From Candidatus Cyanaurora vandensis (GTDB lineage Bacteria; Cyanobacteriota; Cyanobacteriia; Gloeobacterales; Anthocerotibacteraceae): 39,909 nt of DNA. The DNA lies in assembly GCF_013285555.1 (NCBI RefSeq), contig NZ_JAAXLT010000105.1:1-39909 (forward strand), written 5' to 3'. The notes under the pieces are model-generated. The model was given only the letters and a program-made list of their open reading frames with translations, did no database searches and was not told the DNA's origin. How positions within the stretch are numbered: the stretch's first letter is position 1; the number at the start of each line of letters is the position of its first letter. The position numbers and the translations under genes were made by a program. Shown one piece after another: positions 8,249 through 15,671 of this stretch.

Positions 8249-8460
8249 TTAGGGGCAGATGGAGGTGTAGCGTTCCTGGGCGTGGTACAGGTCTAGGGCC
8301 TCTACTCTTGCTAGGGTGCCTGTGTTACTTGCTTGAGTAAATCGCGAATGTAGGTGGGGAGGCATTCGGGGCGGTTGGAGGCAGCTTGACTGGGGGCTGC
8401 TTGAGAGTGTGCAGAAGTTGCAAGCTTTGAGACCGAGCAATAGCCCCCAGCAACCCCTAA
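8249..8460 (-). pseudogene. Possible decayed reading frame with one frame change
   Basis: Read leftward from about 8457, one frame gives a protein-like stretch (NRPECLPTYIRDLLKQ) that hits a stop, while a neighbouring frame continues as SNTGTLARVEALDLYHAQ to a stop at 8249. Joined, they look more like coding sequence than either alone. No family is recognised and no start is clear, so this could equally be chance. Confidence 0.2.
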
Positions 8461-8484
8461 CCCTTACCCTGACCTGAGAGGAGC

Positions 8485-9936
8485 CTAAGCATTAGACTTC
8501 TTTGCTAGAGATTGCCTGTACTGGGAAGCTTCAGCAACTTTAGTAAGCTGAAGCTTAAACTTGATTTCAGGATTTATGAGCGAATTTCTATCTAACTCAG
8601 CTTCAATGTCTTCGATTGAAACACTAAAGAACTCTTTCCTGTCGTTAACTACGTTTAACCTCTGGTTATGGAACTTCTTGTGAAGGAGGTTTTCTAAACT
8701 TGGGGCATCGTTGGTAGAAATTATAGCGTGTACATCAAATGGGAAGGGTACTGAGGCATCACCTAGTTCATTCACACGTTCCATTGGATCTACTCGGCGT
8801 GTCATACCAATTTTGAATACGTTCTCACCAAAGGAGCCGACATTGGAGATTATGTAGACATAGCCTGAGCGAGTAAGCTCTGCCATTGATTGAGCGCGTT
8901 CCTTGCTGGTTTTGACTTCTGCAAGGCGTTGATTTAGTTTCTCAATCTCCGCAAGGAGGCTCTGGCGATTCGCGTCCGACACACCTTCTAGCTCCTTTTT
9001 GGCATCCTCTAAGGCTTTTTGATAACGCTTTTCTTCCCGCTCAGTCTCTATCCTGACTTTCTCTAGCTCTTTTTGGGCACGCTCTTCCTCGCGCATCTGT
9101 TCACGGATGCGGCGTTGCTCTTCAATCTCTTCTTGCTTTTGGACTTGGTATTCATAGGTGAGTCGCAATTCTTCTATTTTCAGACTCAAATAGTCTTGGG
9201 TTATCCTACAGGAGAAGGTCTTTCCGTTCTTGTTAAGGAATTCATAGGAGGCCGTGATCCGGTTGCTCATTGTTTGGATATTGTTGTACTTTGCTCGTGA
9301 TACACAGGCATCACATTCACCATTAAAGGCTCTAAGCATAGTCTTGATAAAGCTCTTTACCAGTTTTTGCCCCTCTTTTTCACTGCCGCCAACAACCCAG
9401 GTTTGGTCACAGACAGCGGCTTCTTCTGATTTGACCATATCCTTTTGATTCTCGTAAACCTTCTCCAATTCGGACTGATACCTGGAAGCACTTGCAAAGT
9501 CGTATTGTCTCTCATAGAACCCAAAGCTCTCTAAGAAAGAGACTTCCTCTAGGGGCTTAAGCTCTTTTTCAAGTGTCTTAATCTCTTGTTTGAGAAGTTT
9601 GATTGATAGTTTGTTGTCTTCAACAGATTTCTGAAAAGCCTTATCAGCCTCCTCACGCTCCGCCTTTTTCTTTTTAATTTGCTCCTCTAAGTTGCGGATG
9701 TGAAGCTCTCTGTCGGTAATATCGCCGTAGGAAGCAAGTGTTTTTTCAGATAAAGCCAGTTCGTTTTGATAGGTTTGAATAGTGCTTACGTCGGTACTTA
9801 TAGTACCTCGCAATTCCTTATTGCTTGTGGTTAATTCCTTCACTTTCTTGCGCCAGCCTATCTCCTTCCACCCCAGGTAGAGAGCTAGAGCTGACAGGGT
9901 GGCGATACCAGCCGAGAGTTCTAACTCTAAAACCAT
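8485..9936 (-). CDS. DUF4041-like coiled-coil protein with C-terminal GIY-YIG (T5orf172-type) domain
   Basis: 483 residues. An N-terminal membrane-anchor-like segment (about 8-24) leads into a long coiled coil (about 30-130), then a globular region (about 130-250; SFLESFGFYERQYDFASASRYQ, AFNGECDACVSRAKYNNI) typical of DUF4041, a second Glu/Arg-rich coiled coil (about 265-345), and a GIY-YIG domain from about 358: GYVYIISN, VFKIGMTRR with the conserved Arg, and candidate catalytic Glu415 in SLENLLHKKF. Such proteins occur in phages, mobile islands and some defence loci; their role is not settled. It is visibly AT-richer than the host genes and points leftward, outside the phage's expected left end. 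Best guess: a nuclease cargo or defence gene of the island. Confidence 0.75.
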   Translation of the reverse strand: MVLELELSAGIATLSALALYLGWKEIGWRKKVKELTTSNKELRGTISTDVSTIQTYQNELALSEKTLASYGDITDRELHIRNLEEQIKKKKAEREEADKAFQKSVEDNKLSIKLLKQEIKTLEKELKPLEEVSFLESFGFYERQYDFASASRYQSELEKVYENQKDMVKSEEAAVCDQTWVVGGSEKEGQKLVKSFIKTMLRAFNGECDACVSRAKYNNIQTMSNRITASYEFLNKNGKTFSCRITQDYLSLKIEELRLTYEYQVQKQEEIEEQRRIREQMREEERAQKELEKVRIETEREEKRYQKALEDAKKELEGVSDANRQSLLAEIEKLNQRLAEVKTSKERAQSMAELTRSGYVYIISNVGSFGENVFKIGMTRRVDPMERVNELGDASVPFPFDVHAIISTNDAPSLENLLHKKFHNQRLNVVNDRKEFFSVSIEDIEAELDRNSLINPEIKFKLQLTKVAEASQYRQSLAKKSNA

Positions 9937-10133
9937 CTCTGGACTACCCCCCGATCTTGGACGGATGGCAGGAAAACGGGGTAAACGTACTGAGAGGTGA
10001 CAGGCACGAGGTTACTCGGGGGATATTTTTATCCTACCCACCACGAGGATGCTCCTATCTTTAGGGGAGCGATCGGTCACGAATTTGTAGTATCCACAGG
10101 GACATGTGGAACTCTGACCGAGGAAAAAACCTT
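9937..10133. other. Intergenic stretch holding the probable left terminus of the prophage
   Basis: No gene is seen. A small perfect hairpin GGATA-TTTT-TATCC lies at 10021-10034. Mu-type ends begin with 5'-TG; candidate termini close to the repeat array are at 10105 (TGTGGAAC) and 10133 (TGAAGCGACC). The exact junction cannot be fixed without the right end or an empty-site sequence. Confidence 0.4.
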
Positions 10134-10262
10134 GAAGCGACCTTTGAGGCTACCTTTTAAGGGGGAAGCCACCTTTTGAGGCTACCTTTCACCCTTCTGA
10201 GGCTACCTTTGAAGCTACCTTTTACCCTTTTGAGGCCACCTTTCTTAAACAAGGCCACCTTT
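10134..10262. repeat. Eight-copy direct repeat array, candidate transposase-binding sites at the phage left end
   Basis: Consensus GARGCYACCTTT occurs eight times in one orientation, starting at 10134, 10146, 10165, 10178, 10199, 10211, 10232 and 10251. The first six form tandem pairs 12-13 bp apart, and pairs recur about every 31-34 bp. In Mu the left end carries MuA-binding sites just outside the leftward repressor gene; this array occupies that position, 21 bp beyond the repressor stop. The repeat is seen directly; binding by the transposase is inferred. Confidence 0.75.
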
Positions 10263-10282
10263 GAATAGGGGGTGTAACTCGA

Positions 10283-10621
10283 TTAACCGTCAAATGAATC
10301 AGTGGCAAGAGAGTCCAAGGCTTCCCAGTCCTCTCCATAGCAGGCGGTTGTATCAAGGATGATTTTATCCTCCTCAAAAGAGTTAACTCTATAAATCAAG
10401 GGAGCTAGAGCCTTGATGATTTCCTGCTGAGGTTCTGAAATGTTGCCTCTGACGTACTTATTAACCGTGACGTGAGAGATTCCAGCCTGCTTTGCTAAAA
10501 CCCGCTCAGACCAACGCCGATAGTGCATGGTAGCTTTGATCGCCAGAGCAAGCCTAGCAACACCAGCAGCAGTATAACGCTGCTTATCAAGCTCGGACTT
10601 CAAAATGCAAATGCTCGTCAT
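10283..10621 (-). CDS. Phage repressor with XRE-type helix-turn-helix
   Basis: 112 residues from the ATG at 10619-10621, chosen because GAGG sits 5 nt upstream of it; a longer frame back to 10702 has no such site and would run through the operators. The HTH is clear: LALAIKATMHYRRWSERVLAKQAGISHVTVNKYVRGNIS. The C-terminal part is acidic (NSFEEDKIILDTTACYGEDWEALDSL). It is the only leftward gene of the phage, placed between the end repeats and the divergent operators, the same position as the Mu c repressor. It likely binds the GGTACC sites and controls both its own promoter and the early promoter. There is no Mu-c-type sequence similarity that I can see, so it is a functional analogue. Confidence 0.75.
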   Translation of the reverse strand: MTSICILKSELDKQRYTAAGVARLALAIKATMHYRRWSERVLAKQAGISHVTVNKYVRGNISEPQQEIIKALAPLIYRVNSFEEDKIILDTTACYGEDWEALDSLATDSFDG

Positions 10622-10670
10622 CTTTACCTCATCGCAGCAAGAGTGCGGGACACTACCTACCTTCCCGATC

Positions 10671-10749
10671 AGTATAGCTTGTTGGTACCAGCGTGGTACC
10701 AAGGGGAATTTCGCTCTAGTGGTACCGAAGTGGTACCCTCTGTTATATA
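10671..10749. promoter_or_regulatory. Divergent promoters with two symmetric GGTACC operator pairs
   Basis: GGTACC palindromes lie at 10684, 10695, 10721 and 10732: two pairs, each 11 bp apart, 37 bp from pair to pair. A leftward -10 TATACT (complement of 10671-10676) lies 7 bp from the left pair; a rightward -10 TATATA (10744-10749) lies 6 bp from the right pair. Each pair therefore covers the -35/spacer of one promoter: the left serves the repressor, the right the transposition operon. This is the classic layout of a lysis-lysogeny switch. Sites are seen directly; function is inferred. Confidence 0.7.
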
Positions 10750-10758
10750 CTTGTTACC

Positions 10759-10782
10759 AACAGACACTAACAGATACTAACA
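10759..10782 (+). repeat. Decamer tandem repeat in the leader of the early operon
   Basis: AACAGACACT (10759-10768) and AACAGATACT (10769-10778) are followed by AACA and the ATG at 10783. The repeat makes up almost the whole predicted 5' leader, and there is no Shine-Dalgarno sequence. It could be a binding site for the small regulator encoded just after it. Confidence 0.5.
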
Positions 10783-10962
10783 ATGCCTCGGCAAGTGCGT
10801 CCCCGAATTCCCGACCGACTCTACCAGCTTATCCAGCGCGGTGCGGCTCAAGCTGCTTTGACTGAAAGGCATTGGTTGATCGATGCAATCCGCGAAAAGG
10901 CTGGCAGACAAGGGATTGAGCTTGAGGAAGCCACGCTCGTTAATGAGCGGGAGGCTAGATGA
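10783..10962 (+). CDS. Small ribbon-helix-helix-like regulator in the ner position
   Basis: 59 residues. The N-terminal PRQVRPRIPDRLYQLIQR followed by GAAQAALTERHWLIDAIREKAG has the beta-strand, helix, helix pattern of Arc/CopG/MetJ-type ribbon-helix-helix proteins, where the basic strand contacts DNA. The stop overlaps the transposase start in an ATGA (10959-10962), so expression is coupled. In Mu the gene between the operators and A is ner, a negative regulator with a helix-turn-helix fold; here an unrelated fold would do that job. There is no clear ribosome binding site, but position and overlap support a real gene. Confidence 0.65.
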   Translation: MPRQVRPRIPDRLYQLIQRGAAQAALTERHWLIDAIREKAGRQGIELEEATLVNEREAR

Positions 10963-13400
10963 AAGAGTGGTACGCCAGTTCTGATCTTGTCGGCCTGCCT
11001 GGGATGCCGTCCATCGGTCGCCATATACGACAAAAAGCAAATCGCCAGAACTGGCCTTATCGGGAGGTACTTGGAAACGGAGGGCTACACCGAGAGTATG
11101 CATTTTCTGCGCTCCCCTCCGCAACCCAGGCGCACCTACTAGGCCAAATTCCGCAAATTGACGAATGTGAAAAAGCTCCTGCCGCCCCCTCTCTTTTTTT
11201 TGAAGGCGAGGCCGCAAACAGACAGATTTCAACACCTCTCAATAATGACCCCCGAGAGGCAAGTACCCAATCCGGTGAAACTCGTAACTTTTCTACGGGG
11301 AAAAAAGTAAGTAATAACACTGGAAATATGGGGAAGCTGAGTACCCCGCCGCCGACTTTTGATGCACGGCACGGGGAGAGTATAAACCTGTCGGCCCTGG
11401 GTGGGGAGTGTGTGAGGCACGGGGCCACCCAGGGTCTCCCTACTGACCCAGCCGTCACTTCTATAAGCGCATCACCGGAACTCACAATGGCTCACGCACG
11501 GCTTGAGATTTTGGCGGAGTTTGAGCGGTGGCACAGCCGCCGGGGTGGGCAGCTAATCGTTCGGCTCCATGAATTTGGCGAACTCTATAACGGTCGCGCC
11601 CTTGGTCTGGCTGACTGGGTGACTGACCTAGTACCCCGGTGCTCTCGCGGGACGCTGCACACTTGGCGACGGGCCAGGGACCAAGCGAAGGATCAGGCAG
11701 GACGGCTTGCGGCTCTGGCTGACAAGCGCGGCATCAATGGCGGTGGGGGTTTCACGGGTAATGCGGTCCTCTGGCGGCGGGTGCTGGAGATTTTGCAGGA
11801 GCGGCCTCATGGGTCTATAAAGGCTCTTTATCGGGCTCTCGAAACGGAATTTGGGGACCTGCCTGTGCTGGCGACGGTGCAACGGGCTATCGCTAAATGG
11901 AAGCTGGACAATCCGATGATCTGGGCCTACTGGTTGAACCCGGACGCGGCTAAGGGCAGGTTTGAACCCGCCTATGGTGATATGTCGGCTCAGATTGTGA
12001 GCTATTTGCAGATGCTGGAACTCGATAGCTCGCCTTCGGATGTCCACTGCGTGGATGGGCGATACGCGCTGATTGCTTGTATTGACATCTATACGCGGCA
12101 AGTCCGCATCCTGGTACTGAAAAACTCGAATGGCTGGGGGGTGACTACCCTACTGCGGCGGGTCTTCGTTGAGTGGGGCATCCCCAAAGTCCTCAAAACT
12201 GACAATGGCAGCGATTACACGTCGCATCGCATGACGCGGCTGTGTCTAGATCTGGGGATACGGCAGGAGCTTTGCCCACCTTTTACGCCGACTGCTAAGC
12301 CTCATATTGAAAGCTTTTTCAAAGTCTTGGCCCATAGCTACCTATTTGAACTCAGCACGGGATTTAGGGGCCATAACGTTGGGCAGGCTCAGGCAATCCG
12401 CAATCAACAGACCTTCGCCAGTCGGTTCCTGGTCCGGGCTAAGGAGGGGCAGAAGCGGCAGGCCATTGAGATCCCGCTGACTGCGGCTGAACTGCAAGGG
12501 CGGATTGATAGGTGGCTGGACCACGACTATCAGCATAATCCCCACAGTGGGCTAGCAGGGCTGACCCCGTTCCAGATGGTCTCGGGCTGGACTGGCGAAG
12601 TCCGGCGTGAGGACCCCCGCAAGCTGGACATCCTCTTGACGGATGCGCCTAAAACCTCGGGGATGCCTGAGGGGGTCCGGGTGCCCCAAGCGGACGGGCT
12701 CTCGGCGTGGGGTGAGACCTATATCTCGTCTGAACTCGTGGTGTGGACGGGTAAGCAGGTCCGGGTCCGGCGCGATGACGTGGATACGACTCGGGTCTAT
12801 GTCTTCAGTCTGGATTGGCAATTTATCTGTGTGGCTGAGGGCGTGGGGGGGATGGCGGCCCAGCGGCAAAAAGAGATCGCGGTGGAAGCTAAGCGCATCA
12901 ACGGCAAGCTGGTCCGCACAATCAAGGGCAGTCTCAGCAAAAAGCCCCAGGACCGCGTAACTCCCATCCTGGCCCAGGCCGAGCGGGAGAACGGTTCACT
13001 CGTCGCCCTGCCCAACTCGAGTTACTCCGTGGAGACGCTCGCCCTGGCGGGGGCACAAGCGGCGATAGAAGCGATGGAGTTGGCTAAAGCTCCGCTGCCA
13101 GTGTCCAACCCACTTTCGGCGGAGGAGGAAGCGGCCTACCACCGGGCGATGCAGCCGAAAGCCTCCAAGTACACGGACCAGGAGGTGGATCGGTGGGATG
13201 CCTCGGATAGATTTCTCAATCTGCGGAATCTATCCCCGGAGCAGCTCACGATCCGGCAGGCGCGGTGGCTGGTGGATATTGCGCCAACCAACGCGGCGGT
13301 GAAAGGGATTTTGCGCCTGGAGGCCCGTGCCAAGAGGGATGAAAAAAGGCCCCAGCCTTCTGAAGCCTCAATCAAATCAATTAAGGAGATCGTACTGTGA
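10959..13400 (+). CDS. Mu-like transposase A (DDE recombinase)
   Basis: 813 residues. Residues 1-55 (EWYASSDLVGLPGMPSIGRHIRQKA, ending NGGLHREYAFSALP) match the Mu-type winged-helix end/enhancer-binding domain. A low-complexity linker of about 100 residues follows, then a second DNA-binding region (LEILAEFERWHSRRGGQ to GTLHTWRRARDQ). The catalytic core carries D356 (ELDSSPSD), D415 (LKTDNGSDY) and E451 (KPHIESFF), with 35 residues between the last two. Typical neighbours are LCPPFTPTAKPHIE and GFRGHNVGQAQAIR. The C-terminal part holds a beta-barrel-like region and a helical tail that should contact the ATPase partner. It carries out replicative transposition of the phage. It overlaps both neighbours by 4 bp. 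Confidence 0.93.
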   Translation: MKEWYASSDLVGLPGMPSIGRHIRQKANRQNWPYREVLGNGGLHREYAFSALPSATQAHLLGQIPQIDECEKAPAAPSLFFEGEAANRQISTPLNNDPREASTQSGETRNFSTGKKVSNNTGNMGKLSTPPPTFDARHGESINLSALGGECVRHGATQGLPTDPAVTSISASPELTMAHARLEILAEFERWHSRRGGQLIVRLHEFGELYNGRALGLADWVTDLVPRCSRGTLHTWRRARDQAKDQAGRLAALADKRGINGGGGFTGNAVLWRRVLEILQERPHGSIKALYRALETEFGDLPVLATVQRAIAKWKLDNPMIWAYWLNPDAAKGRFEPAYGDMSAQIVSYLQMLELDSSPSDVHCVDGRYALIACIDIYTRQVRILVLKNSNGWGVTTLLRRVFVEWGIPKVLKTDNGSDYTSHRMTRLCLDLGIRQELCPPFTPTAKPHIESFFKVLAHSYLFELSTGFRGHNVGQAQAIRNQQTFASRFLVRAKEGQKRQAIEIPLTAAELQGRIDRWLDHDYQHNPHSGLAGLTPFQMVSGWTGEVRREDPRKLDILLTDAPKTSGMPEGVRVPQADGLSAWGETYISSELVVWTGKQVRVRRDDVDTTRVYVFSLDWQFICVAEGVGGMAAQRQKEIAVEAKRINGKLVRTIKGSLSKKPQDRVTPILAQAERENGSLVALPNSSYSVETLALAGAQAAIEAMELAKAPLPVSNPLSAEEEAAYHRAMQPKASKYTDQEVDRWDASDRFLNLRNLSPEQLTIRQARWLVDIAPTNAAVKGILRLEARAKRDEKRPQPSEASIKSIKEIVL

Positions 13401-14131
13401 CCACGACCAAAACCCCAACCCGTAGCCGAATTGTTCAGACCCGTAATCTCAAAAAGGTCTTCGGGATTTTTGATGAACTCCTGGGGCGGCCCCAGGGGGA
13501 CCCCGGCATTCTATTGATTTTTGGGGACCCCGGCCTTGGGAAAACTTGGGCAGGCTGTGAACTTTTTCTGGAACACGAAGGGGTGCTCTTGGGGGTGCTG
13601 CCGGGGTGGACGCAACGGGCGATGGTATCGAGTCTGCTCCTAGAGATGGGGCAGGAGCCACGGGGCAACACTGTGGAGCGCACGGAGCAGGCTATTCAGG
13701 CTCTAGCCCAGGAGCCACGGCCTATTTTCGTGGATGAGTTGGAGTGCCTTTTTGGGGATGTCAAGCTCCTGGAGACTCTGCGGATCTTGCATGACCGGAC
13801 GGGCTGCCCATTGGTGCTGATTGGGGCTAGTGGGGTGGAACTCAAGATTAAGCGGCTCAAACAATTGGCTTCACGGATTTTCTACTGGTGCAAATTCACG
13901 GCAGCAGACCTGGAGGATGCTCGGCTGTTGGCGGAGGTGGTACTCCCTAATGTGCGGGTCCAGGATTCACTCTTGAACGAGGTTTGGAAGGTTGCTGGCG
14001 GCAATATGCGGGATATGAAATCGGCCTTGGGGCAGATCGGGGAATTCGCGGCGAACGCGGATCTCGCTGAGGTGGGCCTAGACCACTGGGGGACTACCCG
14101 TAAATTCTTCTTCAGACAGGGAGGACGGTGA
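13397..14131 (+). CDS. Mu B-like AAA+ ATPase (transposition target selector)
   Basis: 244 residues. Walker A is GDPGLGKT (43-50); Walker B is PIFVDELECL with D113 and E114; a sensor-1-like stretch CPLVLIGASG follows, then the winged C-terminal lid. This matches the TniB/MuB/IstB-type AAA+ group. In Mu, B binds target DNA as an ATP-dependent filament, gives target immunity and stimulates A. The GTG start overlaps the transposase stop (GTGA) and has AAGGAGAT just upstream. It is shorter than Mu B (312 residues) and lacks an obvious N-terminal HTH extension. Confidence 0.88.
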   Translation: MTTTKTPTRSRIVQTRNLKKVFGIFDELLGRPQGDPGILLIFGDPGLGKTWAGCELFLEHEGVLLGVLPGWTQRAMVSSLLLEMGQEPRGNTVERTEQAIQALAQEPRPIFVDELECLFGDVKLLETLRILHDRTGCPLVLIGASGVELKIKRLKQLASRIFYWCKFTAADLEDARLLAEVVLPNVRVQDSLLNEVWKVAGGNMRDMKSALGQIGEFAANADLAEVGLDHWGTTRKFFFRQGGR

Positions 14132-14379
14132 TGGACGACTACCGCAATACCTACTCGGCGTTCAGCCGTCGCCGGATTGTCCGGGCCTTGCAGAAGGTTC
14201 GTAAGTGGACTGAAGAAGTTGAGAGCTACCTCGGTAGCCCTAATCCGGTACTGCACACCTGGGACGTTTCGGGAGAAGTCAACACGCTCAACGGTGCGAT
14301 TGATGAACTGCACGACGCGCTGGCCCAGGGCGGCGGCAAGCCCCATTTACAAACCCAACCCCTGAAGAGGACCCCGTGA
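14131..14379 (+). CDS. Small phage early protein, unknown function
   Basis: 82 residues from ATG 14131; a GTG at 14128 is equally possible, overlapping the B stop. The N-terminal half is basic and helical (RRRIVRALQKVRKWTEEVESYLG); the middle reads LNGAIDELHDALAQGG. No family is recognised. It is translationally coupled to B, and its stop overlaps the next start (GTGA), so it belongs to the early transposition operon. Confidence 0.6.
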   Translation: MDDYRNTYSAFSRRRIVRALQKVRKWTEEVESYLGSPNPVLHTWDVSGEVNTLNGAIDELHDALAQGGGKPHLQTQPLKRTP

Positions 14380-14933
14380 CGCATCAGACGAAGGAACGAG
14401 TCTCGGAAAAGCACTCTAAAATCTGGCGAAGTTTAAGGTTTCTGGCGGCTTCGGGGACGGTGACCGCCCAGCAGATCGCCATTCACGCCCGGACTACAGA
14501 TGAGTACGCCCGTAAGATCTTGCGGCGGCTGGAGCTTGCGGGGTATCTGAGGGTGATCTGTGAGGCTAACCCCCGCGCTGGGCGATGTGCGGCGTATCGG
14601 CTGATCCGCAATACCGGGCCTCGGACCCCAATCTTCAGCCGGGTGGGAAGAAAGCAAATCTTTGACCCGAACACGAAGACGGCCTATGAGGTGCGCTCGG
14701 TGGCGCGTGCCCAGACGGGCCGGGAACGGGCTCTCGCGTGGATACAAGGACGGCAGGGCCTCTGGACTGTGGTGGATTTGGTGGGGGGTACGGCGATCCA
14801 ACTCAAGAATGCCCAAAAGTACCTGACGGAGCTATCTCGTGACGGGGTAGTTGCGGTGGTGGCCCAAGTGCAGTCTGGGCCGGAGGGGGGTAATGCTCTT
14901 CATCTTTACCAATGGACGGAGGAGGGATTATGA
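14376..14933 (+). CDS. Phage DNA-binding protein with two winged-helix-like segments
   Basis: 185 residues starting at GTG 14376. The first half (IWRSLRFLAASGTVTAQQIA, then TTDEYARKILRRLELAGYLRVI and CAAYRLI) has a complete winged-helix pattern: helix, helix, recognition helix and beta wing. The second half (ERALAWIQGRQGLWTVVDLV, then QLKNAQKYLTELSRDGVVAVV and ALHLYQW) repeats the pattern. No specific family is recognised. Proteins of this kind are common early in Mu-like phages and may regulate transcription or aid replication. Flanked by 4-bp overlaps on both sides. Confidence 0.6.
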   Translation: MTHQTKERVSEKHSKIWRSLRFLAASGTVTAQQIAIHARTTDEYARKILRRLELAGYLRVICEANPRAGRCAAYRLIRNTGPRTPIFSRVGRKQIFDPNTKTAYEVRSVARAQTGRERALAWIQGRQGLWTVVDLVGGTAIQLKNAQKYLTELSRDGVVAVVAQVQSGPEGGNALHLYQWTEEGL

Positions 14934-15292
14934 GCGAGAGCGAGTGGGTAACGGTTCTTCGAGTGGCTTGTGCTGCCAAGAGTCAGGCGGCTGTAGCTCG
15001 TGCATTGGGCTACTCTCCAAGCGTTATTAATCAGGTTTTAAAGGGCTTTTACAGGGGTGATCTAGGGTCTGTGGAGGCTAAAGTCCGCGCTCTTTTGATT
15101 AAAGAATCCGTCCTGTGTCCTGGTCTGGAGCGCGTTATCAAGCGGGCTTTTTGTCTGGAATTTCAGGAAAAGGCGGTGAAGTTTAACCGTGGGCAGTTAC
15201 AGGCGGCAAGCAGTCTGCACCAGCAAATCTACTCGGCCTGCCTCGGTGGGTGCCGATACGCAAAAAATTTCAAGGGAGAAGCGAATGAATGA
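14930..15292 (+). CDS. Phage helix-turn-helix protein
   Basis: 120 residues from ATG 14930, which overlaps the previous stop (ATGA) and follows a GGAGGAGGG ribosome binding site. The HTH reads SQAAVARALGYSPSVINQVLKGFYRGDLGSVEAKVRALL, a Cro/XRE-like pattern common in proteins of Mu-like phage early regions. The C-terminal part carries several Cys residues (SVLCPG, AFCLEF, ACLGGC) that might bind metal. Exact role unknown. Confidence 0.6.
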   Translation: MSESEWVTVLRVACAAKSQAAVARALGYSPSVINQVLKGFYRGDLGSVEAKVRALLIKESVLCPGLERVIKRAFCLEFQEKAVKFNRGQLQAASSLHQQIYSACLGGCRYAKNFKGEANE

Positions 15293-15671
15293 ACTGCGCC
15301 ATGCGTTGAGGGTAGAGGCGGGGCGGCTCCTGGGTGAGCAACATCTCAGTCTGCGGGTATGTTCCAGTCCTGAAAGTAAAGCGCATTGTATTGTCTGGGT
15401 GCTGGGCTACATTGAGGCCCTAGAAGATTTGGCTGCTCTGGAGCCTAATGAGGCGGACGGCTGGCGAGAGCGGATCTGCAACTGCCCTGGGCATGAGGAC
15501 GGCTTCCCCCAAGCCCGGTGCAGCTATGGCGGATGTAAATCTCGAACAATGGCTTCTCGGCTCAAGCGGATTTGTAATGCCATGCTCTACACCGGGTGCT
15601 GGTACACAGCTAGCCCGTGCATGGGACGGCGGTGGCCCTCGGTGATTTGCCGGGAGGTGCGGCGTGGCTAG
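15285..15671 (+). CDS. Cys-rich small phage protein, unknown function
   Basis: 128 residues from ATG 15285, with GGGAG about 9 bp upstream; it overlaps the preceding gene by 8 bp. The N-terminal half is helical (ELRHALRVEAGRLLGEQHLSLRV; WVLGYIEALEDLAALEP). The second half contains ICNCPGHEDGFPQARCSYGGC, a Cys/His spacing that could make a zinc site, and ends with more cysteines. No family recognised. Confidence 0.5.
   Translation: MNELRHALRVEAGRLLGEQHLSLRVCSSPESKAHCIVWVLGYIEALEDLAALEPNEADGWRERICNCPGHEDGFPQARCSYGGCKSRTMASRLKRICNAMLYTGCWYTASPCMGRRWPSVICREVRRG

Larger units (their letters stand above)
7779..8484. other. Gene-poor junction between trnW and the accessory region
   Basis: About 700 bp without a convincing gene. 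It holds two clusters of short phased repeats (separate entries), a perfect inverted repeat TTAAAAG-AG-CTTTTAA at 8055-8070, and toward its right end a leftward coding-like remnant broken by a frame change. Short frames on both strands lack ribosome binding sites and recognisable domains. Given that secE is expected here in a typical cyanobacterium, this stretch is probably foreign or rearranged DNA. Confidence 0.55.

Noticed and set aside
8249-8440. 63-codon leftward frame as an intact gene
   Set aside because: No ribosome binding site, no recognisable domain, and better explained as part of a decayed frame or chance.
9825-10179. Two rightward frames across the GIY-YIG start and the repeat array
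   Set aside because: They overlap a well-supported leftward gene and the repeat DNA, and have no coding features.
10134-10262. CRISPR-like array
   Set aside because: Repeat units are only 12 bp, spacing is uneven and mostly shorter than a spacer, and no cas genes are present.
10283-10702. Longer repressor start at 10702
   Set aside because: It would extend through the operators and the leftward -10 box; the ATG at 10619-10621 has a good ribosome binding site.
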